Positions 1 to 6,244 of a DNA stretch of 15,908 nt are shown piece after piece. Location of the stretch: the NCBI GenBank assembly GCA_016866375.1, contig VGMK01000025.1:1-15908 (forward strand), in the 5' to 3' direction. The first letter of the stretch is position 1. Each line of letters begins with the position of its first letter. The translations under genes and the position numbers were made by a program. Below the pieces are notes generated by a model that had not been told where the DNA came from, did not search any database, and worked only from the letters and a program-made list of their open reading frames with translations. This stretch comes from Bacteroidota bacterium. GTDB lineage: Bacteria; Bacteroidota; Bacteroidia; Flavobacteriales_D; Crocinitomicaceae.

Positions 1-2
1 TC

Positions 3-119
3 AAAGGCTATTTTTCTTACACAAGCATGAATCCAAGCTTTCAAATAATTTCTTTTGAAGAATGCAATGCAATAAAGCAAACTAAGAACAAGTTTTTTTT
101 GCGGAGAAATAGCAGCTAA
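3..119 (+). CDS. Possible 3' tail of a gene cut by the left edge
   Basis: A reading frame is open from the left edge to a TAA at 117-119. It would encode about 38 residues, ending in a Lys/Arg/Phe-rich stretch (NKFFLRRNSS). It would converge on the phosphatase-like gene that stops at 148. I recognise no family in it. A competing frame on the minus strand, stopping at the TGA at 3-1, is also open across most of this stretch. The coding assignment is therefore weak, and the region may simply be intergenic. Confidence 0.25.
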   Translation, partial: KGYFSYTSMNPSFQIISFEECNAIKQTKNKFFLRRNSS

Positions 120-147
120 AATTAGATTTTTTATTTATATTAATTAT

Positions 148-783
148 TTAACTAAAATTACTTAACCCCTTATTAATGAATGAATAGAGATACAAGCATT
201 CTAAACCGATGAGCAGACTACTCTTCACATATTCGAAAAGCTCTACAGGTGTATCGTCATATTTTTTCGGATCTTCATAAGTAGTTGAAATCCTCATACT
301 TGCTGACGGAATAAATGGACAATTTTGTTCTGCCTCTCCACATACCATTATTGCTATAAACTCGTCTTGAGCATTAACCTCGTGTGTTACCTCTTTAGAA
401 AAACATAGCAGAGGTGCTGCATCGTTGTAATAAACCTCATAAAACGGATTTTCTCCATCACTTATTTTGTTTATTTGAAAACCGATTGATTCCAATGCTT
501 TTATTGCGCTTGGATGAAAAGAAGTAACCTCTACTCCTCCTGAAAATGTTTTTACATTTGGTACTTTGTAATATGCGGCTGCCACAGCCGACCAAATTTG
601 CCCAAAATGACTTCTTCGTGCATTGTGCGTGCAAACATACATCAAGTTAATGTCTTTATTTTCACGCACTTTAATTTGAATCTCACCTGCAATTTTTTCT
701 AAAATTTGTTTTCTTCCTTGTGAAATCTCATTGAATAATTGAGCTAACACTCTACATTTTTCATCAATGTCATTAAGTAGCAT
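148..783 (-). CDS. ArsC / low-molecular-weight protein-tyrosine-phosphatase family protein
   Basis: This 211-residue protein carries the C-X5-R phosphate-binding loop as CTHNARRS (Cys51, Arg57). The family's Asp-Pro is at 171-172 (YEDPKK). A second cysteine pair, Cys148 and Cys155, lies seven residues apart in VCGEAEQNCPF. That layout matches thioredoxin-coupled arsenate reductases of the S. aureus pI258 type, where the nucleophile Cys10 works with Cys82 and Cys89. The redox triad therefore seems intact, and arsenate reduction or phosphotyrosine hydrolysis in the cytoplasm are both possible. The loop differs from the classic CTGNSCRS. The first 45 or so residues are an extra, probably helical, N-terminal extension. 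The ATG at 783 is the natural start. No arsenite pump or ArsR regulator is present in the window, so the physiological substrate is open. Confidence 0.8.
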   Translation of the reverse strand: MLLNDIDEKCRVLAQLFNEISQGRKQILEKIAGEIQIKVRENKDINLMYVCTHNARRSHFGQIWSAVAAAYYKVPNVKTFSGGVEVTSFHPSAIKALESIGFQINKISDGENPFYEVYYNDAAPLLCFSKEVTHEVNAQDEFIAIMVCGEAEQNCPFIPSASMRISTTYEDPKKYDDTPVELFEYVKSSLLIGLECLYLYSFINKGLSNFS

Positions 784-804
784 TGGAATTTATTCTGGCT
801 TTGT

Positions 805-822
805 GATAATCGCCAGATTATC
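805..822. promoter_or_regulatory. Inverted repeat, candidate operator of the ArsC-like gene
   Basis: GATAATC (805-811) and GATTATC (816-822) are exact reverse complements around a four-base spacer. The arms extend further to CTTT/AAAG with a two-base bulge. The repeat begins at the last base of a perfect -7 box read on the minus strand, so it would cover the transcription start of the ArsC-like gene. That is a typical repressor position. Which regulator binds is unknown. The short arms make it a weak terminator candidate. Confidence 0.4.
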
Positions 823-829
823 AAAGTTA
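822..829 (-). promoter_or_regulatory. Bacteroidota -7 element for the ArsC-like gene
   Basis: Read on the minus strand this is TAACTTTG, an exact TAnnTTTG match, 38 bases before the ATG at 783. No TTG stands at the ideal 19-base distance. Instead, a 16-base run of four TTAA units (827-842) overlaps the box and fills most of the spacer. The -33 half is therefore not supported. Confidence 0.4.
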
Positions 830-932
830 ATTAATTAATTAATGTGCATGTATCGAGTATCGCAAAAAACATTAGCACGACTTAACACTAAATAATTCTA
901 TTATCTTCGTAGTGATTCTATAAATTCATGGT

Positions 933-1592
933 ATGAAAATGTTGCGCTTATTTGTTGTAATTCATTTGCTGGTTTTCTCTAACTCATTATTCAGTCAGCA
1001 AACAGGAGGAATTTTCTATATTTCTTTTAGGCTCGACGAACTGCTTACCAACGATGTCAAAGTAACTTTCAATGATAGAAATTTTTTCAGTGCTTACGCT
1101 GAGGCACCGATTTTTCCTCAGGATTTAGTGGATTCAATTAAAATAGCCATTGAAAAAAAAATGAGCGAAAAGTTACAGGCAAATGTGACTTGTATGTATC
1201 GTGAAAACAAAAATGGTAAGCTTATCACTACAATCGGATTGGCTGGAGAACTTGAGGGCATGCCTGTCGATACAAAATCGGCTGCCATTAAATCAAATGA
1301 ACGAGATATTTATGTTCGATTTGATGTAAACGTAAGCTCATCGGGGGGGTACACCGTCACCTTGGCCAATAATTCGAAATCAAAATTTAAACCCATGCTA
1401 TCAATTCAAGCTTCGGCCTTTGATGCAAGCGGTAAGCAAATTTTTAGCGAAAAAAAAACCGTCAAGGATTTTGGTCAATTGAAAAGTATAGAGAGAACGA
1501 GCGCGGACGGTTCTGTTACGGTTCGTAAGTCTGAAATATTATACCCTGAGGACATTTACCTTATGTTTATTCAAGCCTTAAGTGAATTCTAA
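933..1592 (+). CDS. Secreted hypothetical protein
   Basis: This 219-residue protein is of no family I recognise. Residues 1-21 form a signal peptide with a hydrophobic core (LFVVIHLLVF) and likely cleavage at LFS|QQ, so the mature protein is periplasmic or outer-membrane associated. The mature part has no further membrane helix. It reads as mixed alpha/beta, with a helix near residues 62-82 and a Ser/Gly-rich strand segment at 134-145. It ends in Phe after alternating hydrophobic residues. It stands alone, with its own upstream gap and 56 bases before efp. The ATG at 933 is chosen, and an ATG two codons in would also keep the signal peptide. The gene contains unusually long single-base runs: A9 at 1153-1161, G7 at 1343-1349 and A9 at 1450-1458. 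All are in frame here. Confidence 0.75.
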   Translation: MKMLRLFVVIHLLVFSNSLFSQQTGGIFYISFRLDELLTNDVKVTFNDRNFFSAYAEAPIFPQDLVDSIKIAIEKKMSEKLQANVTCMYRENKNGKLITTIGLAGELEGMPVDTKSAAIKSNERDIYVRFDVNVSSSGGYTVTLANNSKSKFKPMLSIQASAFDASGKQIFSEKKTVKDFGQLKSIERTSADGSVTVRKSEILYPEDIYLMFIQALSEF

Positions 1593-1621
1593 AATCCGAA
1601 GATTTTAAGTAATATTTTATC

Positions 1622-1629
1622 TATCTTTG
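1622..1629 (+). promoter_or_regulatory. -7 element for efp-gcvT
   Basis: TATCTTTG is an exact TAnnTTTG match, ending 19 bases before the efp ATG. Transcription would begin a few bases downstream and give a leader of only about 12-15 bases. No clear TTG lies 19 bases upstream, so only the -7 half is well supported. Confidence 0.45.
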
Positions 1630-1648
1630 AGGCCTTAATTAAAAAAGT

Positions 1649-2215
1649 ATGGCGACAACCGCAGACATTCGTAATGGTTTGTGCATCAAACATAACGATA
1701 AATTGTTTCAAATCATCGAATTTCAACATGTAAAACCAGGTAAAGGTCCCGCATTCGTGAGAACGAAAATGCGTCAAATTGAAACTGGAAAAGTAATTGA
1801 CAACACTTTTTCGGCAGGGCATAAAATCGATCCTGTGCGTATTGAGAACCGTGAATATCAATATTTATATCAAGAAACTGAATCATATGTATTTATGAAT
1901 AACGAAACATTTGAGCAAGTCAACATCCCACTTAAAATGGTTGAAAAACCAGGATTCCTACAGGAAGGAATGATCGTAAATATTCTATTCCACGCAGAGG
2001 AAGAAACTCCACTCGTTGTCGATTTACCGATGTATATTGTCTCAGAGGTTACTTACACAGAGCCAGGAGTCAAAGGTGATACAGCTACTAATTCGATGAA
2101 ACCGGCGACAATTGCAACAGGTGCCGAGGTAAAAGTTCCTCTATTCATTGATAACGGCGAAGTAATCAAAATTGATACGCGAACAGGTGTTTATGTTGAG
2201 CGTGTAAAAAGCTAA
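1649..2215 (+). CDS. efp: Translation elongation factor P
   Basis: EF-P binds the ribosome between the P and E sites and relieves stalling at consecutive prolines. At 188 residues it has the full family length, with three beta-barrel domains. The N-terminal KOW-like domain (about 1-62) carries the tip loop HVKPGKGPAF, with the lysine that is modified in many bacteria at position 32. The OB-like domains follow, including the conserved C-terminal segment from about residue 155 (GAEVKVPLFIDNGEVIKIDTRTG in pattern). No EpmA/EpmB, YmfI or EarP-type modifying gene is in the window, so the modification chemistry cannot be inferred. gcvT follows after five bases, so the two are very likely cotranscribed. 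Confidence 0.97.
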   Translation: MATTADIRNGLCIKHNDKLFQIIEFQHVKPGKGPAFVRTKMRQIETGKVIDNTFSAGHKIDPVRIENREYQYLYQETESYVFMNNETFEQVNIPLKMVEKPGFLQEGMIVNILFHAEEETPLVVDLPMYIVSEVTYTEPGVKGDTATNSMKPATIATGAEVKVPLFIDNGEVIKIDTRTGVYVERVKS

Positions 2216-2220
2216 ATCCT

Positions 2221-3303
2221 TTGAAAAATACGGCACTTACAAGCAAACACATACTTCTTGGAGCCAAAATGGTTCCTTTCGCCGGATACAATATGCCGGT
2301 GCAGTATGAAGGGGTGAATGCAGAACACGAAACAGTACGAAATGGTGTTGGTGTTTTTGATGTTTCGCACATGGGTGAGTTTTTATTGTCCGGTCCAAAT
2401 GCACTTTCATTAATACAGAAAATTTCCACTAATGATGCATCCGTTCTGTTCGATGGAAAGGCGCAATACAGTTGTATGCCAAATGGTAAAGGAGGAATTA
2501 TTGACGACCTTATTATCTACCGTATAGATGCAGAAAATTACTTTTTAGTCGTTAACGCCTCAAATATTGAAAAAGACTGGAATTGGATTTCAGAACACAA
2601 CGATTTAGGAGTGAATATGAAAAATTTGTCTGATGAATATTCTTTATTGGCAATTCAGGGTCCAAAAGCAGCTGAATCGATGCAATCCCTCACAGATGTT
2701 GTGCTTTCAGAAATGACATACTACACCTTCAAATTCGGAAAATTCGCCGGCATAGACAATGTGATGATTTCCGCTACCGGTTACACGGGATCGGGAGGTT
2801 TTGAAATCTACGTAAAGAATGAAGACGTTGAATTACTTTGGGACCGTGTTTTCGAAGCCGGAAAGAACTGGGGAATTAAACCAATCGGTCTAGCTGCAAG
2901 AGATACTTTGCGTTTAGAAATGGGATTCTGTTTGTACGGAAATGACATTGACGACTCCACCTCTCCTCTTGAAGCGGGATTGGGTTGGATTACAAAATTC
3001 ACCAAAGAATTCGTAGACAGTACTTACTTGCAGCGACAAAAAGAAAATGGAGTATCGCGAAAACTCGTAGCTTTCGAAATGATCGAAAGAGGCATTCCTC
3101 GTCACGACTACCGGATTTTGGATAGACGGGGAAGTGTAATCGGTAAAGTTACGTCAGGTACCATGTCGCCTAGTATGAAAATCGGTATTGGATTGGGTTA
3201 TGTGACCGTTGAACATGCAACACTTGACAACGAACTTTACATCGAAATCCGAGAGAAAGGCGTTAAATCAAAGTTAGTAAAACTTCCTTTTTACAAGAAA
3301 TAA
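2221..3303 (+). CDS. gcvT: Glycine cleavage system T protein (aminomethyltransferase)
   Basis: This tetrahydrofolate-dependent enzyme takes the aminomethyl group from the lipoylated H protein, releases ammonia and makes 5,10-methylene-THF. The 360 residues cover the whole family length. Visible family blocks are the N-terminal HxxLGAKMVPFAGYNMPVQY region, FDVSHMGE (46-53), GGIIDDLIIYR with the conserved acidic pair Asp95/Asp96, GYTGSGGFE (187-195), ARDTLRLEMGFCLYGND (226-242) and the C-terminal barrel with G(K)VTSGTMSPS (308-317). The start codon is TTG at 2221, five bases after the efp stop. It is chosen because the conserved N-terminus (MKNTALTSKHILLGAKM) begins exactly there, while the next ATG is at residue 17, inside a conserved block. 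This suggests translation coupled to efp. Other glycine cleavage genes (gcvH, gcvP) are not in the window. Confidence 0.97.
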   Translation: MKNTALTSKHILLGAKMVPFAGYNMPVQYEGVNAEHETVRNGVGVFDVSHMGEFLLSGPNALSLIQKISTNDASVLFDGKAQYSCMPNGKGGIIDDLIIYRIDAENYFLVVNASNIEKDWNWISEHNDLGVNMKNLSDEYSLLAIQGPKAAESMQSLTDVVLSEMTYYTFKFGKFAGIDNVMISATGYTGSGGFEIYVKNEDVELLWDRVFEAGKNWGIKPIGLAARDTLRLEMGFCLYGNDIDDSTSPLEAGLGWITKFTKEFVDSTYLQRQKENGVSRKLVAFEMIERGIPRHDYRILDRRGSVIGKVTSGTMSPSMKIGIGLGYVTVEHATLDNELYIEIREKGVKSKLVKLPFYKK

Positions 3304-3304
3304 A

Positions 3305-3325
3305 AAAAGCGGCTGGGCCGCTTTT
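3305..3325. terminator. Bidirectional hairpin terminator between gcvT and the CHI-like gene
   Basis: This is a perfect nine-base stem, AAAAGCGGC (3305-3313) with GCCGCTTTT (3317-3325), around a TGG loop. On the plus strand it starts two bases after the gcvT stop and ends in four Ts. On the minus strand the outer T run is longer, about seven Ts, and serves the convergent gene stopping at 3348. Confidence 0.85.
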
Positions 3326-3347
3326 GATGATCTCTTATTTCTGTGTT

Positions 3348-3905
3348 TTATACCTTTCCAAGCATTTTCTTCTTTAATTTTTCATCGGCAGGTTTCGTTC
3401 CCAACCAAATTGACCACAGTGCTTTTTTGAAATCCAAGTTACCAACAATGCCTTTATACTGTCCATTAATCATTACTGCAATCCCTTTTTCTGGTTTGTA
3501 TATCAAAAGAATGTCGTCCTTATTTTTAATCTCATTCGAAAAATAACTTTTAAACATTTTTTTCTGCTCCTCCGTTGCTTTTCCATGACTGGCTTTTGCG
3601 AACCCCTCAGCAACAGATTCGTTAAACTTATCGCGTGTTACTTTACTCGAAATTATTTTGATGTTGATGGCTTGCATCTCATCTGCATTAATAATTTTAT
3701 TGGCATCAGCAGATTGATCTTTTAAATACATGGCCCCAACGTATAAGTCAAAACCATATTTTTGTCTTAACCCTGCTCCGTTGAATGATAAAACTTCTCC
3801 TTGAATAGCCAATTTCTTTTTGAATGAGGCGCCTGAAACTTGGATATCTTGGGCATTCGTAAAAACACTAACGAATAAAAAAGCAATACCTATTAATTTT
3901 TTCAT
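3348..3905 (-). CDS. Secreted chalcone isomerase-like (CHI-fold) protein
   Basis: This 185-residue protein has a signal peptide (1-18, cleavage at TNA|QD), which points to the periplasm. The mature part shows the pattern of the bacterial chalcone-isomerase-like family. It has a short strand region, then FNGAGLRQKYGFDLYVGAMYL (41-61), then VTRDKFNESVAEGF (89-102), then a strand pair around IAVMINGQYKG (142-152). It ends with LWSIWLGTKPADEKLKKKMLG (163-183), the segment placing a conserved Trp-Leu-Gly near the fold's cavity. Family members in bacteria are not flavonoid enzymes, and relatives with this fold bind fatty acids. A lipid-binding or envelope role is plausible but unproven. The gene is monocistronic. 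It converges on gcvT through a shared hairpin and is divergent from the gene at 3992. Confidence 0.8.
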   Translation of the reverse strand: MKKLIGIAFLFVSVFTNAQDIQVSGASFKKKLAIQGEVLSFNGAGLRQKYGFDLYVGAMYLKDQSADANKIINADEMQAINIKIISSKVTRDKFNESVAEGFAKASHGKATEEQKKMFKSYFSNEIKNKDDILLIYKPEKGIAVMINGQYKGIVGNLDFKKALWSIWLGTKPADEKLKKKMLGKV

Positions 3906-3991
3906 GATGGAAATTTTAATGAATTTATCAATTAACGTGCTAAAGTAATAAATTATTGAAATTTTAGCTAATTTAGTTCAAACTATTGATT

Positions 3992-4630
3992 ATGGGCACT
4001 TCTTTTATTTTATTTCTTATTGGCGGAATAACACTAACTGTATTGGGAATATTCCTACGCAGGGATGGAAAAAAATCGTCAAATGCGAAAAATCACGGAT
4101 ATGGACTTGTTTCCATTTTTCTTGGCTCCTACCTGCTGATTATTGGTTCAGCGCATTCTTTTCTTCGCAAAGCTGCATGGACAGACGATAGTTTACAGCT
4201 TTTTCTTTACATTCTCTCAGGAACAACACTCTTATTTGCAGTGATGTTCGGCATAAGCCTTTTGCTTCATTCGCTCAAGTCATCTTCAAAAATTGGCCTC
4301 ATCAGTGCAGCTATTTGGACTATTTCCGCGATTTCGGTAGCAGTCATTTGCTTTTTCAAAGTTTCAAGTATGAACGATGGGTGGACATCAGAGAGGCAAA
4401 AAAGTTTTATTGATAAGTGCAAAAGTGAGGACAAATATGATTGTGATTGTACGTTAAAAATTATCAAGTCAACCTATCCCAATCCGGAGGATTATAATGC
4501 TGTAATCGATGATGAAAATAAGAATTCTGCCGCTATTAGCGCATTAAAAGATAAATTTAATAGCCAATGTCTGAAGTGTGATTCGGTAAAAATGAAACGC
4601 GAGACACTAACCATTGAGTTACCAATTTAA
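3992..4630 (+). CDS. Four-helix membrane protein with Cys-rich C-terminal domain
   Basis: I do not recognise a named family. From the ATG at 3992 (preferred over a TTG two codons upstream) the protein has 212 residues. It has four predicted membrane helices at about 4-22, 37-55, 69-92 and 101-123. A hydrophilic tail of about 90 residues follows. The tail contains Cys143, Cys151, Cys153, Cys193 and Cys196, with the pattern FIDKC-x7-CDC, then I-x5-YPNPEDY, and a later CLKC. The basic residues sit in the loops at 23-34 and 93-100. By the positive-inside rule, both termini and the Cys-rich tail should face the periplasm, where disulfides could form. The gene is divergent from the CHI-like gene and ends in a strong hairpin shared with the convergent symporter. 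Confidence 0.75.
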   Translation: MGTSFILFLIGGITLTVLGIFLRRDGKKSSNAKNHGYGLVSIFLGSYLLIIGSAHSFLRKAAWTDDSLQLFLYILSGTTLLFAVMFGISLLLHSLKSSSKIGLISAAIWTISAISVAVICFFKVSSMNDGWTSERQKSFIDKCKSEDKYDCDCTLKIIKSTYPNPEDYNAVIDDENKNSAAISALKDKFNSQCLKCDSVKMKRETLTIELPI

Positions 4631-4654
4631 AGGACGAACCTCAAAATTTAAAAG

Positions 4655-4682
4655 AAAAAGGTCAATTCTTGACCTTTTTTTT
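4655..4682. terminator. Bidirectional hairpin terminator
   Basis: This is a perfect eleven-base stem, AAAAAGGTCAA (4655-4665) with TTGACCTTTTT (4669-4679), around a TTC loop. On the plus strand it ends in eight Ts (4675-4682) and closes the membrane-protein gene stopping at 4630. On the minus strand it starts right after the symporter stop codon (4683-4681). There the stem's T side is followed by C and four more Ts. The plus-strand T run shares two bases with the complement of the symporter's TAA. Confidence 0.9.
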
Positions 4683-6183
4683 ATTCAGTTACCAATTCTC
4701 CCTCGCTGCGCGCGATGACTGCTGATGCCAAACAATTTCCAAGAACATTTACAGAGGTCCTCGCCATATCCATAAGTGCATCAACAGCTAAAATAATACT
4801 GGCTTTTTCTGGGTCGATTCCCATGGAGGCAACTGTTCCGGCTAAAATCACGAAGGATGCCCCCCGAACTCCTGCCACGCCTTTACTTGTGAGCATAAGT
4901 ACCAAACAAATACTAATTTGTTGCCCTATAGTTAAATCCATCCCACACATTTGTGCAATGAATACCGAGGCAAGAGATAAGTAAAGCGTTGTGCCGTCCA
5001 AATTAAAACTATACCCCGTCGGAATCACAAATCCAACAATTTTCTTTGGAACACCAAATTTCTCCATGTTTTCTAAAGCCTTTGGAAGAGCAGCCTCACT
5101 GCTCGCAGTAGCAAAAGCAATGGTTACTGGTTCCGTAACCGCTTTTATAAACTTGGAAATGGAAATTTTCGCCAGTAAAGCGATGGGCAAGAGCACACCG
5201 ACCACAAAAACGAGCAAAGCAACATATAAAGTACCCACTAACTTCATCAGGTTGTATAAAACATCAACTCCTGATTTTGCTACAGTTGAGGCGAGTGCTC
5301 CAAACACAGCAAGCGGTGCGACATACATGACTACATCGGTAAATTTAAACATCACTTCTGCTAAACTTTCACTAAAGTTCAACATTCGCGTCTTGTGATG
5401 AACATTGGTAACCATACCCAATCCAATCGCAAAAATTACAGAAAAAATTACAATCTGTAAGACTTGATTTTCAACAATTGATTTCGCAAAATTTTCCGGA
5501 AAAACCTCTACCCAATGGTCCTTTTTATTCAGCTCCATGTTCACAATGTCCTTTTTCATTAAAGTAATAGTAGATTGTAATTGGGCATTATTTTCATTCG
5601 ACTTAAGCTGAGCTAATGAATCTAATAAATTCACTAATTTTTTGCTCCCATTGATATCATTCGCAGTAAGACTGAAGGCCCTATTCTTTTCCGACTTCCC
5701 TGCCTCTATTTGAACATCTTTGCCAGCTTGCGATATGTTTATAGCCAAGAGACCAATGACCAAGGCCAATGTGGTGACAATTTCGAAATACAAAATACTC
5801 TTCAGGCCAATTCTTCCCACTTGTTTTAAGTTGGAATGCCCTGCAATTCCTACCACCAAGGTTGCGAAAATAAGAGGTGCCACTAAAGATTTTATTAAGC
5901 GTAAAAATATTTTACCAAAGCGCTCCATTTCTAGAGAAAATTCCGGGAAGTCAATGCCTACCTCAACACCGAGAATCATGGAGGAAAAAATCCACAGTGA
6001 AAGCTTTTTTTTCTTGAATGAGCTTATAAATAAAAAGGCGATGAGCACATATCGGATGGAAGCGAATACATTTCTGTTCACCTCAGGTAAAGCGCTTTCC
6101 AACATAAATATAAAACCCACGGTGAAAAATGCAAACACATACCAAAAAATAGAAAAGGTGTTAAGTCCTTTGGTCTCCTGCAT
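4681..6183 (-). CDS. Dicarboxylate/amino acid:cation symporter (DAACS family)
   Basis: This inner-membrane secondary transporter is of the glutamate/aspartate/C4-dicarboxylate type, related to GltP, DctA and GltPh. From the ATG at 6183 it has 500 residues. A start five codons further upstream is possible but would lie within the -7 box. Family landmarks are the HP1 serine-rich ASSEAALP (360-367), SFNLDGT in TM7 (392-398), the HP2 loop SKGVAGVRG (433-441) and DALMDMARTSVNVLGN in TM8 (468-483). That last block keeps Asp472, Arg475 and Asn479, which bind acidic substrates in GltPh. The position equal to GltPh Asp405, a sodium ligand, is Asn483, as in bacterial proton-coupled members. Two additional hydrophobic segments precede the core (about 12-56). 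A long polar, partly coiled loop fills about 150-228. The substrate cannot be fixed from sequence. Confidence 0.92.
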   Translation of the reverse strand: MQETKGLNTFSIFWYVFAFFTVGFIFMLESALPEVNRNVFASIRYVLIAFLFISSFKKKKLSLWIFSSMILGVEVGIDFPEFSLEMERFGKIFLRLIKSLVAPLIFATLVVGIAGHSNLKQVGRIGLKSILYFEIVTTLALVIGLLAINISQAGKDVQIEAGKSEKNRAFSLTANDINGSKKLVNLLDSLAQLKSNENNAQLQSTITLMKKDIVNMELNKKDHWVEVFPENFAKSIVENQVLQIVIFSVIFAIGLGMVTNVHHKTRMLNFSESLAEVMFKFTDVVMYVAPLAVFGALASTVAKSGVDVLYNLMKLVGTLYVALLVFVVGVLLPIALLAKISISKFIKAVTEPVTIAFATASSEAALPKALENMEKFGVPKKIVGFVIPTGYSFNLDGTTLYLSLASVFIAQMCGMDLTIGQQISICLVLMLTSKGVAGVRGASFVILAGTVASMGIDPEKASIILAVDALMDMARTSVNVLGNCLASAVIARSEGELVTE

Positions 6184-6187
6184 GAAA

Positions 6188-6217
6188 CAAAAATACAATT
6201 TAATTGTCGTTTTACAA
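6188..6217 (-). promoter_or_regulatory. Complete promoter for the symporter
   Basis: On the minus strand a TTG (6217-6215) is followed by exactly 19 bases and then TATTTTTG (6195-6188), matching TTG-N19-TAnnTTTG perfectly. Only four bases separate the -7 box from the ATG at 6183, so transcription should start at or within a base or two of the start codon. This predicts a leaderless mRNA. Confidence 0.6.
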
Positions 6218-6229
6218 TTCGTATATTTG
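6199..6229 (+). promoter_or_regulatory. Promoter for the carboxylase beta subunit, overlapping the divergent symporter promoter
   Basis: TTTA (6199-6202), 19 bases, then TATATTTG (6222-6229) gives an exact -7 box and a one-mismatch -33. The ATG at 6245 is 15 bases further on, so the leader should be about 10 bases. A 13-base inverted repeat, ACAATT-T-AATTGT (6195-6207), overlaps this -33 element and the spacer of the opposing promoter. Another ACAATT copy is at 6214-6219. Confidence 0.55.
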
Positions 6230-6244
6230 GGACAAAATTACGAC

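Noticed and set aside
1..119. Minus-strand frame stopping at 3-1
   Set aside because: It is open for about 30 codons but has no start or recognisable motif. It cannot be separated from chance in AT-rich edge sequence.
1589..1861. Minus-strand reading frame across the end of the secreted gene and efp
   Set aside because: It is antisense to efp, which is certain, and its translation shows no domain or signal.
4715..5398. Two plus-strand reading frames opposite the symporter
   Set aside because: They are low-complexity shadows of a highly conserved transporter gene on the other strand.
5720..6244. A long in-frame extension upstream of the carboxylase beta subunit
   Set aside because: It runs antisense through the symporter gene and has no recognisable protein pattern. 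The promoter at 6199-6229 and the normal N-terminus support the ATG at 6245.
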